Origin: Mycobacterium barrassiae | GTDB taxonomy: Bacteria > Actinomycetota > Actinomycetes > Mycobacteriales > Mycobacteriaceae | Length of the DNA stretch: 64,000 nt | Direction: 5' to 3' | Assembly (NCBI RefSeq): GCF_025822765.1 | Contig: NZ_JACKUK010000023.1 | Coordinates: forward strand, 203,367 to 267,366 | Shown here: positions 56,826-64,000 of the stretch, in pieces | Layout: each line of letters starts with the position of its first letter | How positions within the stretch are numbered: the first letter of the stretch is position 1 | The notes under the pieces: generated by a model | The model's input: the letters and a program-made list of their open reading frames with translations, nothing else | Database searches by the model: none | Told to the model about the DNA's origin: nothing | Translations under genes and position numbers: made by a program

Positions 56826-58217
56826 CTAGAGCCGCTCAAAGCCCCGCACCCTTTCCCAATCCGTGACCGCGGCGTTGAACGCGGTCAGCTCGACGCGGGC
56901 GTTGTTGAGGTAGTGCTCGACGACGTCGTCGCCGAACGCCGCGCGTGCCACCTCGGACTTCTCGAACAGCCCCGCGGCCTCGGAGAGCGTCGTCGGAAGC
57001 CGTTCTGCGCCACTGGTATACGCGTTGCCCTCCATCGGGTCGGGCAACTCGAGTTCACGTTCGATGCCGTAGAGACCACCGGCGATCAGGGCCGACACCG
57101 CGAGGTACTGATTGACGTCTCCGCCAGGTGCGCGGTTCTCCATCCTCATCCCGTGGCCGTGCCCGACCACCCGCAGTGCACAGGTCCGGTTATCAAGACC
57201 CCACGCGATCGCGGTCGGCGCGAAACTGCCGTCGACGAATCGCTTGTAGGAGTTGATGTTCGGCGCGTAGAACAGCGAGAGTTCCCTCAGCGTCGCGAGC
57301 TGGCCGGCGATGAAGCTGCGGAACATCGGCGACATACCCAGCGGATCGGAGTCGTCGGCGAACACGGCGGAGCCGTCCTCACCGCGGAACGAGATGTGGA
57401 TATGGCAGCTGTTGCCTTCGCGCTCATCGAATTTCGCCATGAACGTCAGGCTCTTGCCGTGCTGATCGGCGATCTCCTTGGCACCGTTCTTGTAGATCGT
57501 GTGGTTGTCGCAGGTGACCCGCGCATGGTCGTAGCGGAAGGCGATCTCCTGCTGACCGAGGTTGCACTCCCCCTTGACGCCTTCGCAGTACATGCCCGCA
57601 CCCGCCATGCCCAGCCGGATGTCGCGCAGCAACGGCTCCATCCGCGTCGAGGCCAGCATCGCGTAGTCGACGTTGTAGTCCGTCGCCGGAGTCAGCCCGC
57701 GGTATCCCTTCGCCCAGGCGTCGCGGTAACCGTCGTCGAACACCATGAATTCCAGTTCGGTGCCCACGTAAGGCACGAGTCCCTTTTCGGCCAGCAGGTC
57801 GATCTGCCGGTTGAGGATGCTGCGCGGTGCCTGGGTGACCGGGTTTCCGTCGGTCCACGACAGATCGGCCATCACCAACGCGGTGCCCGGCAGCCACGGC
57901 AGCAGCCGAAGGGTCGAGAAGTCGGGCGTCATCACCATGTCGCCGTAGCCGGTCTCCCAGCTCGAGATCGCATAGCCGTCGACGGTGTTCATGTCGACGT
58001 CGACGGCCAGCAGGTAGTTGCAGCACTCGGCACCGTGCTCGGCGACATCCTCGACGAAGAGCCGGGCCGAGACCCGCTTACCGGTGAGCCGGCCCTGCAT
58101 ATCGCAGAACGCGACGATCACGGTGTCGATGTCGCCCGCGGCCACCAGCCCTCCGAGGTCGGCCTGCGACAAGATGCCTTTAGAGAAGCCCTTGGAGAGG
58201 CCCGGAGCGGCGCTCAT
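56826..58217 (-). CDS. glnA4: GlnA4-type glutamine synthetase homologue (gamma-glutamyl amide synthetase)
   Basis: The 463-residue protein has the glutamine synthetase fold with TELEFMVFDDGY, GECNLGQQEIAFRY, FDEREGNSCHIHISF, NINSYKRFVDG and ENRAPGGDVNQYLAV. The Tyr adenylylation site of true GlnA is absent. In Streptomyces the related GlnA4 makes gamma-glutamylethanolamide, and GlnA3-type enzymes use polyamines. The operon with hydrolase, ALDH and SDR fits such a role. It probably shares its upstream region with the divergent permease. Confidence 0.92.
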   Translation of the reverse strand: MSAAPGLSKGFSKGILSQADLGGLVAAGDIDTVIVAFCDMQGRLTGKRVSARLFVEDVAEHGAECCNYLLAVDVDMNTVDGYAISSWETGYGDMVMTPDFSTLRLLPWLPGTALVMADLSWTDGNPVTQAPRSILNRQIDLLAEKGLVPYVGTELEFMVFDDGYRDAWAKGYRGLTPATDYNVDYAMLASTRMEPLLRDIRLGMAGAGMYCEGVKGECNLGQQEIAFRYDHARVTCDNHTIYKNGAKEIADQHGKSLTFMAKFDEREGNSCHIHISFRGEDGSAVFADDSDPLGMSPMFRSFIAGQLATLRELSLFYAPNINSYKRFVDGSFAPTAIAWGLDNRTCALRVVGHGHGMRMENRAPGGDVNQYLAVSALIAGGLYGIERELELPDPMEGNAYTSGAERLPTTLSEAAGLFEKSEVARAAFGDDVVEHYLNNARVELTAFNAAVTDWERVRGFERL

Positions 58218-58356
58218 TCTCAGCGACCCTGCCCTTCGTCAATGTTCAAGTGCGTTCGAGACCCTCGGTGGTCGAAACGACGGGGACGACGAGTAGTCAA
58301 CCATTGAATTTGCCCCACCCTGGTGATCATCCCGGTCTTTTCCATAATTGTCGCGC

Positions 58357-58393
58357 CCAAAGGTAGGACGCCAGACCTTTGGCAGTCTATTCT
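58357..58393 (+). promoter_or_regulatory. Permease promoter with 8-bp inverted-repeat operator
   Basis: CCAAAGGT (58357-58364) and ACCTTTGG (58375-58382) form a perfect 8-bp inverted repeat around 10 bp. TATTCT (58388-58393) fits the -10 consensus. The expected -35 falls inside the spacer of the repeat, so a bound repressor would block the promoter. The GntR gene of the opposite operon is the likely source. Confidence 0.6.
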
Positions 58394-58429
58394 CCGTATG
58401 CCCCCCAACCGCTAGAAGGAGCACCCCGC

Positions 58430-59962
58430 ATGGCCGACGAAAAGATGAAGAGCTCGGGCGGCGTCACCTACAGCCAGGCAGGCGAGGGCTACTTCGAGAA
58501 GCGGCAGCTCAAACGGACCGCCGGCTTCTGGGGCCTATGGGGCATCGGCATCGCGGCCGTCATCTCCGGCGACTTCTCCGGCTGGAACTTCGGCATCGGC
58601 GCGGCCGGCTGGGGCGGCTTGGCGATCGCCTCGATCCTCATCGTGATCATGTACTTCGGCATGTTGTTCTCGATCGGCGAGATGTCGGCGGCCATGCCGC
58701 ACACGGGCGGCGCGTACTCGTTCGCGCGCGCGGCGATGGGGCCGTGGGGCGGGTTCGTCACCGGCTTCGCCGAGACGATCGAGTACGTGTTCACCACCGC
58801 CGTGGTCGTCTTCTTCTCGGCGGCCTACGCCAACGCCGTCACCACCGACCTGTTCAACCTGTCCCTGCCGATGTGGTTGTGGTGGATCATCCTCTACGCG
58901 ATTTTCGTGGGGCTGAACTCGTGGGGTGCGGAGATCTCGTTCAAGTTCGCGCTGGTCGTGGCGATCATCTCCATCGGCATCCTGGTCCTGTTCGGTGTCC
59001 TCGCGATCGCCAACGGCGCAGTCGACTTCAGCAAGCTGTTCGACATCGCGCCCGATCCGGCGGCGGCGGGTTCGTCGACGTTCCTTCCGTTCGGCTGGGT
59101 CGCGATCCTTTACGCGCTGCCCTTCGCCATGTGGTTCTTCCTCGGCATCGAGGAGCTCCCCCTGGCGGCCGAGGAAGCCCATGATCCCGCGCGTGACATT
59201 CCGCGGGCGGGTCTCTGGGGTCTGGTTTCCCTCGTCGGCTGCGGCGCGATCGTGTTCTTCCTGAATCCCGCGGTCACCGGATCAGAGGCGCTGGGTGGGT
59301 CCGACGAACCGTTGCTCGACGGCTTCCGGGCATTCCTGCCCGCCAACCTGGCCGCGGTGCTCTCGGCGTTCGCTTTGATCGGCCTGCTCGCCAGCCTGCA
59401 GGGCATCATGTACGCCTACGGCCGCAACATGTACTCGCTCAGCCGTGCCGGCTACTACCCGAAGACGTTGTCGCTGACCGGGTCCCGTCAGACGCCGTAC
59501 GTGGCACTGCTGGCGGGTGCGGTGATCGGGTACGTCGCACTCCTCATCGTCAACTACAACGAGGGTGCGGGCGCAGTCGTCCTCAACATCGCCGTCTGGG
59601 GCGCGGTCCTGGCCTACGGCCTGCAGATGATCTCGTTCGTGCTGCTGCGCCGCAAGTTCCCCAATGCGAAGCGCCCGTGGGTGAGCCCCACCGGCAACTG
59701 GGGCGCGATCGTGGCACTCGTGATCGCGACGATCACGTTCATCGGCGTGCTCGTCAATCCGGACTACCGGCCCGCGGTCATCGCAATCGTGATCTTCTAC
59801 GTGTTCGGCCTGCTGGTGTTCGGGTTCTACGGCAGGCATCGCCTGGTGCTCTCGCCCGAAGAGGAGTACGCGGTGACCGGCGGCCTGCACGGATACGACC
59901 CCGCGGCCGAGGGGCTCGGCGGCACCATCGAGGACGAAATCCTCAAGGGGCATACCGAGTAG
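58430..59962 (+). CDS. APC-superfamily permease, ethanolamine permease-like
   Basis: The 510-residue protein has about 12 hydrophobic helices, beginning YFEKRQLKRTAGFWGLWGIGIAAVISGDFSGWNFGIGAAGWGG. This matches ethanolamine-permease type APC transporters as I recall them. MPHTGGAYSFARAAMGPWGGFVTGFAETIEYVFTT is a further hallmark. The ATG at 58430 has AGAAGGAG 8 nt upstream. It is divergent to glnA4 and probably brings in that enzyme's amine substrate. Confidence 0.88.
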   Translation: MADEKMKSSGGVTYSQAGEGYFEKRQLKRTAGFWGLWGIGIAAVISGDFSGWNFGIGAAGWGGLAIASILIVIMYFGMLFSIGEMSAAMPHTGGAYSFARAAMGPWGGFVTGFAETIEYVFTTAVVVFFSAAYANAVTTDLFNLSLPMWLWWIILYAIFVGLNSWGAEISFKFALVVAIISIGILVLFGVLAIANGAVDFSKLFDIAPDPAAAGSSTFLPFGWVAILYALPFAMWFFLGIEELPLAAEEAHDPARDIPRAGLWGLVSLVGCGAIVFFLNPAVTGSEALGGSDEPLLDGFRAFLPANLAAVLSAFALIGLLASLQGIMYAYGRNMYSLSRAGYYPKTLSLTGSRQTPYVALLAGAVIGYVALLIVNYNEGAGAVVLNIAVWGAVLAYGLQMISFVLLRRKFPNAKRPWVSPTGNWGAIVALVIATITFIGVLVNPDYRPAVIAIVIFYVFGLLVFGFYGRHRLVLSPEEEYAVTGGLHGYDPAAEGLGGTIEDEILKGHTE

Positions 59963-60053
59963 GAGCCGCGCCCAACAACCGCTAGGCCGCAGGTCGGCGG
60001 CCGCAATTGACCCATGTCACACCCGCCCCAGGTTTCGACACGGGCACCGCGGG

Positions 60054-60059
60054 TAATGT
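60054..60059 (+). promoter_or_regulatory. Candidate -10 of the NAGGN amidotransferase gene
   Basis: TAATGT ends exactly 7 nt before the GTG at 60067 and no ribosome binding site is visible. The gene pair therefore appears to have its own promoter, separate from the permease. Confidence 0.45.
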
Positions 60060-60066
60060 CGTTGGC

Positions 60067-61866
60067 GTGTGCGGAGCCGCCGGAGAGGTGCGTCTCGACG
60101 ACCAAAAACCTGATGTCACCGCGGTGTCGGCGATGGCGGAGGCCATGTCCCCCCGAGGTCCCGACGGTGCCGGTGTGTGGTCACAGGGCAGGGTCGCGCT
60201 AGGCCATCGTCGCCTCAAGATCATCGACCTGACCGAAGCCGGGGCCCAGCCCATGGTCGACTCGGAACTCGGGCTGTCCATCGCCTGGAACGGCTGCATC
60301 TACAACTACAAGGAACTGCGCCAGGACCTGGTCGACCGCGGTTACCGCTTCTTCTCGACCAGCGACACCGAGGTGCTGCTCAAGGCCTACCACCAGTGGG
60401 GCGACCGGTTCGTCGACCACCTCCAGGGCATGTTCGCCTTCGCGATCGTCGAGCGCGACAGCGGCCGGGTGCTGCTCGGCCGCGACAGGCTGGGCATCAA
60501 GCCGCTGTATCTCACCGAGAACTCCGCGCGTATCCGGTTCGCGTCCTCGCTTCCCGCACTGCTCGCCGGTGGTGGCGTCGACACCCGCATCGACCCCATC
60601 GCGCTGAGCCATTACCTGTCCTTCCACTCCGTCGTCCCGCCGCCGCGCACGATCCTGCGCGGCGTGACGAAGGTGCCGCCCGCATCGATCATCGCGATCG
60701 AGCCCGACGGTCGCAGAACCACCACGACCTATTGGGAACCGGACTTCCGGCGGCGGCCCGACACCGCCGACTGGTCCGAACGCGACTGGGAGGACGCCGT
60801 TCTCGAGGCGCTGCGCCTGGCCGTCAAGCGGCGACTGGTCGCCGACGTGCCGGTGGGCTGCCTGCTTTCGGGTGGCGTCGACTCCAGCCTCATCGTCGGG
60901 TTGCTCGCGGAGGCGGGCCAGACCGGGCTGTCGACGTTCTCGATCGGCTTCGAATCCGTCGGCGACGTCAAGGGCGACGAGTTCAAGTACTCCGACATCG
61001 TCGCCGAGCGTTTTGGCACCGACCACCACCAGATCCGGATCGACACCGATCGGATGCTGCCCGCCCTCGACGGCGCAATCGGCGCCATGAGCGAGCCGAT
61101 GGTCAGCCACGACTGCGTCGCCTTCTATCTGCTCAGCCAGGAAGTGGCAAAGCACGTCAAGGTGGTGCAGTCCGGCCAGGGCGCCGACGAGGTGTTCGCG
61201 GGTTACCACTGGTATCCGCCGATGGCCGACGCGACCTCCCTGGACGACGCGGTGGCCAAATACCGCACCGCGTTCTTCGACCGCGACAAGAACGGCATCG
61301 CCGAGTTCGTCACCCCGGACTACCTCGCCGAGGGCGATCCGTCCGCGGAGTTCGTCACCGAGCGCTTCGCGCGCCCAGGCGCCGAGACCGGCATCGACCG
61401 CGCCCTGCGCCTCGACACCACCGTCATGCTGGTCGACGATCCGGTCAAGCGCGTCGACAACATGACGATGGCCTGGGGCCTTGAGGGCCGCGTCCCGTTC
61501 CTCGACCACGAGCTCGTCGAGCTGGCGGCCACCTGCCCGCCCGAGCTGAAGATTGCGCACGACGGCAAGGGTGTGCTCAAACAGGCTGCCAGGAGGGTGA
61601 TTCCGGCCGCGGTCATCGATCGGCCAAAGGGGTACTTCCCCGTCCCCGCCCTCACTCACCTGGAAGGGCCCTACCTGGACATGGTCCGCGACGCGCTGTA
61701 CGCACCGGCCGCCAAGGAGCGCGGCCTGTTCCGGCCGGAGGCCGTCGACCGGCTATTGGCCGACCCGAACGGACGGCTGACCCCGCTGCGTGGCAATGAG
61801 CTCTGGCAGCTCGCGCTGCTCGAGCTGTGGCTGCAGCGACACGGCATCAACGGGTCGGCGGCGTGA
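60067..61866 (+). CDS. N-acetylglutaminylglutamine amidotransferase (asparagine synthetase-like)
   Basis: The 599-residue enzyme starts with GTG followed by TGC, so processing exposes Cys2 (CGAAGEVR), the Ntn nucleophile. A class II glutamine amidotransferase domain (residues 1-200; SPRGPDGAGVW, LGHRRLKIIDLTEAGAQPM) precedes the AsnB ATPase domain with LLSGGVDSSLIVGLL near residue 270. With the adjacent gene it should make the osmoprotectant N-acetylglutaminylglutamine amide. The earlier in-frame ATG at 60007 would bury the cysteine. Confidence 0.9.
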   Translation: MCGAAGEVRLDDQKPDVTAVSAMAEAMSPRGPDGAGVWSQGRVALGHRRLKIIDLTEAGAQPMVDSELGLSIAWNGCIYNYKELRQDLVDRGYRFFSTSDTEVLLKAYHQWGDRFVDHLQGMFAFAIVERDSGRVLLGRDRLGIKPLYLTENSARIRFASSLPALLAGGGVDTRIDPIALSHYLSFHSVVPPPRTILRGVTKVPPASIIAIEPDGRRTTTTYWEPDFRRRPDTADWSERDWEDAVLEALRLAVKRRLVADVPVGCLLSGGVDSSLIVGLLAEAGQTGLSTFSIGFESVGDVKGDEFKYSDIVAERFGTDHHQIRIDTDRMLPALDGAIGAMSEPMVSHDCVAFYLLSQEVAKHVKVVQSGQGADEVFAGYHWYPPMADATSLDDAVAKYRTAFFDRDKNGIAEFVTPDYLAEGDPSAEFVTERFARPGAETGIDRALRLDTTVMLVDDPVKRVDNMTMAWGLEGRVPFLDHELVELAATCPPELKIAHDGKGVLKQAARRVIPAAVIDRPKGYFPVPALTHLEGPYLDMVRDALYAPAAKERGLFRPEAVDRLLADPNGRLTPLRGNELWQLALLELWLQRHGINGSAA

Positions 61867-63629
61867 CCGCGTTGGGACCCGATCACACCGAGGCGATCAC
61901 GCTCGGTCTGCACGACGCGTCACCGCAACACCTGGTCGACGCCATGGCCGACGACGTGGTCATCGAAATGGGTTGGGGCCGACTGATATTCGGGCAGACC
62001 TTCGCGGATCCGGCCAAGCTCGCCGAGGTCCTGCGCCACGAAGGGCCCGGTCGCCGGGACATCTGCATCTACGCCCGCGAGCCGCACGTCCTCGTCTCGA
62101 TGGCGCCCGCCGAGTTGTTCATCGACCCCAGCCACACCTACCGGCTGAGGTTCTCCGACGACGACGCATCGTCCCCGGCCCCCACCGGATTCACCGTTCG
62201 CTCCCTCGAACGGGCCGAAGAGGCCGAGGAGATCAACCGGGTCTACATGCGCTGCGGCATGGTGCCGGCACCCGTGGAGGTGCTGTGGGAAAACAGCGAA
62301 CAACGCGACGCGCTCGACTATCTGGTGGCCGTGCGTGACGATGACGGCTCGCTGGTGGGCACCGTGACCGGCGTCGATCACAAGCGGTTGTTCGATGACC
62401 CCGAGAACGGTTCGAGCCTGTGGACGCTGGCCGTCGACCCGACCACCAGCCTGCCCGGCGTCGGCGCTGCGCTCACCCGTGCGCTCGCGAGCCTCTACCG
62501 CGAACGCGGCCGGGCCTACATGGATCTGTCGGTGGCCCACGACAACTCCGCCGCGATCGGACTGTACGAGAAGCTGGGCTTCGAGCGGGTCCCGGTGATG
62601 GCCGTCAAGCGCAAGAACGCCATCAACGAACCGTTGTTCACCCATCCGCCCGAGACCGTCGACGATCTGAACCCGTACGCGCGGATCATCGCCGATGAGG
62701 CGATGCGCCGAGGGATCTGGGTCGAGATCCTCGACGCCGAGGCAGGCGAGATGCGGCTGTCCCACGGCGGGCGCAGCGTCATCACCCGAGAGTCGTTGTC
62801 GGAGTACACCTCTGCGGTGGCCATGGCGCGATGCGATGACAAGCGGCTGACGCGGCGGCTGGTGGCGGAGGCGGGCATCCAGGTGCCGAAGGGTCGGCTC
62901 GCCACCTTCGACGAGCACGACCACGCCTTCCTCGAAGAGGTCGGCGACGTCGTGGTCAAGCCCACCCGCGGCGAACAGGGCAAGGGCATCACCGTCGGCG
63001 TCGACGGCCCCGAGGAACTGGACGCCGCACTGCGCCGGGCCCGTGAAGAGCACCCCGCGGTGCTGATCGAGCAGCGTGCTCCCGGCGACGACCTGCGCCT
63101 CGTGGTGATCGACGGCAAGGTGGTGGCCGCCGCCATCCGCCGGCCGGCCGAGATCCTCGGCACCGGCCACCACACGATCCGCGAACTGATCGAAACGCAG
63201 AGCAGGCGCAGGGCGGCCGCCACCGGCGGCGAGTCCCGCATCCCGATCGATGACGTGACCGAGGCGACGGTCGCCGAGGCCGGGTATTCCTTCGACGACG
63301 TGCTCCCCGAAGGCGAGAGCTTGCGGGTGCGCCGGACGGCGAACCTGCATCAGGGCGGCACCATCCACGATGTGACGGCGACAGTGAACCCGCACCTGTG
63401 CGAGGTCGCGGTCCGCGCCGCCGAAGCCATCGGCATCCCCGTGACGGGCATCGACCTGTTGGTGCCCGACGTCACCGCGCCGGAGTACGTCTTCATCGAG
63501 GCCAACGAACGCCCCGGGCTGGCCAATCACGAGCCACAGCCCACCGCAAAGGCTTTCGTCGACTACCTCTTCCCGGGCAGCCCGGCGCTGCCGCAGGCAT
63601 GGACGCCCGACGAGGCGCCCGTCCACTAG
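61863..63629 (+). CDS. N-acetylglutaminylglutamine synthetase (GNAT fused to ATP-grasp)
   Basis: The 588-residue protein has an N-terminal region of about 110 residues. A GNAT acetyltransferase domain follows at about 115-260 (LWTLAVDPTTSLPGVGAALTRALASLYRERGRAYMDLSV). A C-terminal ATP-grasp domain follows (VVVKPTRGEQGKGITVGVDG, VLIEQRAPGDDLRLVVIDGKVV, FIEANERPGLANH). This architecture is diagnostic of the NAGGN synthetase. The GTG overlaps the previous stop (GTGA). A 124-bp tandem duplication begins at its last codons. Confidence 0.9.
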   Translation: MTALGPDHTEAITLGLHDASPQHLVDAMADDVVIEMGWGRLIFGQTFADPAKLAEVLRHEGPGRRDICIYAREPHVLVSMAPAELFIDPSHTYRLRFSDDDASSPAPTGFTVRSLERAEEAEEINRVYMRCGMVPAPVEVLWENSEQRDALDYLVAVRDDDGSLVGTVTGVDHKRLFDDPENGSSLWTLAVDPTTSLPGVGAALTRALASLYRERGRAYMDLSVAHDNSAAIGLYEKLGFERVPVMAVKRKNAINEPLFTHPPETVDDLNPYARIIADEAMRRGIWVEILDAEAGEMRLSHGGRSVITRESLSEYTSAVAMARCDDKRLTRRLVAEAGIQVPKGRLATFDEHDHAFLEEVGDVVVKPTRGEQGKGITVGVDGPEELDAALRRAREEHPAVLIEQRAPGDDLRLVVIDGKVVAAAIRRPAEILGTGHHTIRELIETQSRRRAAATGGESRIPIDDVTEATVAEAGYSFDDVLPEGESLRVRRTANLHQGGTIHDVTATVNPHLCEVAVRAAEAIGIPVTGIDLLVPDVTAPEYVFIEANERPGLANHEPQPTAKAFVDYLFPGSPALPQAWTPDEAPVH

Positions 63630-63872
63630 CTGGCTGTAGGTCGAGTCAAGTGTTTCAGCGGCCATAGGGGGTCTACGTCCCGTGCGGGGGCGTTTGGATG
63701 TTGTAGCAGTTGGCGTGCGTGTGTTGAGGGGCGGGAGCCTGGCGTCCAACTAGCTGGCTGTAGGTCGAGTCAAGTGTTTCAGCGGCCATAGGGGGTCTAC
63801 GTCCCGTGCGGGGGCGTTTGGATGTTGTAGCAGTTGGCGTGCGTGTGTTGAGGGGCGGGAGCCTGGCGTCCA
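63625..63872. repeat. Perfect 124-bp tandem duplication (two copies)
   Basis: Copies at 63625-63748 and 63749-63872 are identical over 124 bp. The first copy begins in the last bases of the NAGGN synthetase gene, and the flanking bases differ on both sides. A minus-strand frame through the unit (MDARLPPLNTRT) appears once per copy but has no coding evidence. It behaves like a minisatellite and could vary in copy number between isolates. Confidence 0.9.
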
Positions 63873-64000
63873 CGCTGATGTATGCGACCTCATGAGATGG
63901 GTCATCTGGCGTCGTTCGGACTGCCGTGGAGGCGAAGGGTCGGGTGCCAAGCTAGTTACGGCGTAATCCGCGGTGGATCCGCCATAGCGCTAACGGCATC
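63873..64000. other. Unassigned 3' end of the window
   Basis: I see no supported gene here. The sequence after the tandem repeat has an inverted CTCATGAG word and may be the edge of a mobile element or gene lying outside the window. Confidence 0.25.

Noticed and set aside
63673-63950. Minus-strand frames repeating MDARLPPLNTRT
   Set aside because: They arise from the 124-bp tandem repeat and show no start signal or conserved domain. They also overlap the repeat boundary.

Overview
The window is a stretch of chromosome from a high-G+C actinobacterium, almost certainly a rapidly growing Mycobacterium (Mycolicibacterium). Pointers are mycothione reductase, the phosphopantetheinyl transferase/hydrolase pair pptT-pptH, alanine dehydrogenase with an Lrp-type regulator, efpA, lppU, echA16 and glnA4. 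Their order follows the M. tuberculosis segment from about Rv2771c to Rv2860c as I remember it, with insertions and losses. I see no tRNA, rRNA, CRISPR array or prophage. The only transposon trace is one IS110-type remnant near 24.3 kb.

Layout. 1-3.2 kb: two alpha/beta hydrolases, a flavodoxin-like protein, a small membrane protein and dapB. 3.4-6.4 kb: the divergent aldR/ald pair, a YchJ/SEC-C protein and a class A beta-lactamase. 6.4-12.3 kb: pepR, gpsI (PNPase), lppU, rpsO and ribF. 12.3-15.6 kb: mntR and the overlapping set pptH-pptT-truB. 15.8-24.6 kb: an accessory region with a DUF3558-like protein, a sulfotransferase and its TetR neighbour, a CocE/NonD hydrolase, DUF1802 and DUF2277 proteins, echA16, a methyltransferase, secreted proteins and the IS110 remnant. 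24.6-35.3 kb: dinF, cnpB, rbfA, infB, ylxR, nusA, rimP, a Tat lipoprotein with a DUF4439 partner, and proS. 35.3-44 kb: two tandem EfpA-type exporters and the cobalamin/siroheme genes cysG-cobB-cobO-magnesium chelatase-GNAT. 44.2-50 kb: a lipase-like hydrolase, mtr, nicT, small proteins, an ArsR regulator and a methyltransferase. 50.2-53 kb: a large AfsR-type SARP/NB-ARC regulator.

The most coherent metabolic block is 53.1-60 kb. A GntR regulator, a short-chain dehydrogenase, an aldehyde dehydrogenase (aldC), a PuuD-like gamma-glutamyl hydrolase and a GlnA4-type glutamine-synthetase homologue form one minus-strand operon. An ethanolamine-permease-like transporter is divergent to it. Together they can encode import of ethanolamine (or a polyamine), gamma-glutamylation, two oxidations and release of glutamate plus glycine, without a eut microcompartment. 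It is followed by the two genes for the osmoprotectant dipeptide N-acetylglutaminylglutamine amide (NAGGN), and then by a perfect 124-bp tandem duplication that begins at the end of the second NAGGN gene.

Regulatory reading: many start codons lie 6-8 nt downstream of a TANNNT -10 hexamer, which predicts leaderless mRNAs. Several have palindromes on or beside that element. The clearest are at the beta-lactamase start, the TetR/sulfotransferase divergence, aldR, nicT and the permease. Convergent junctions carry long hairpins.
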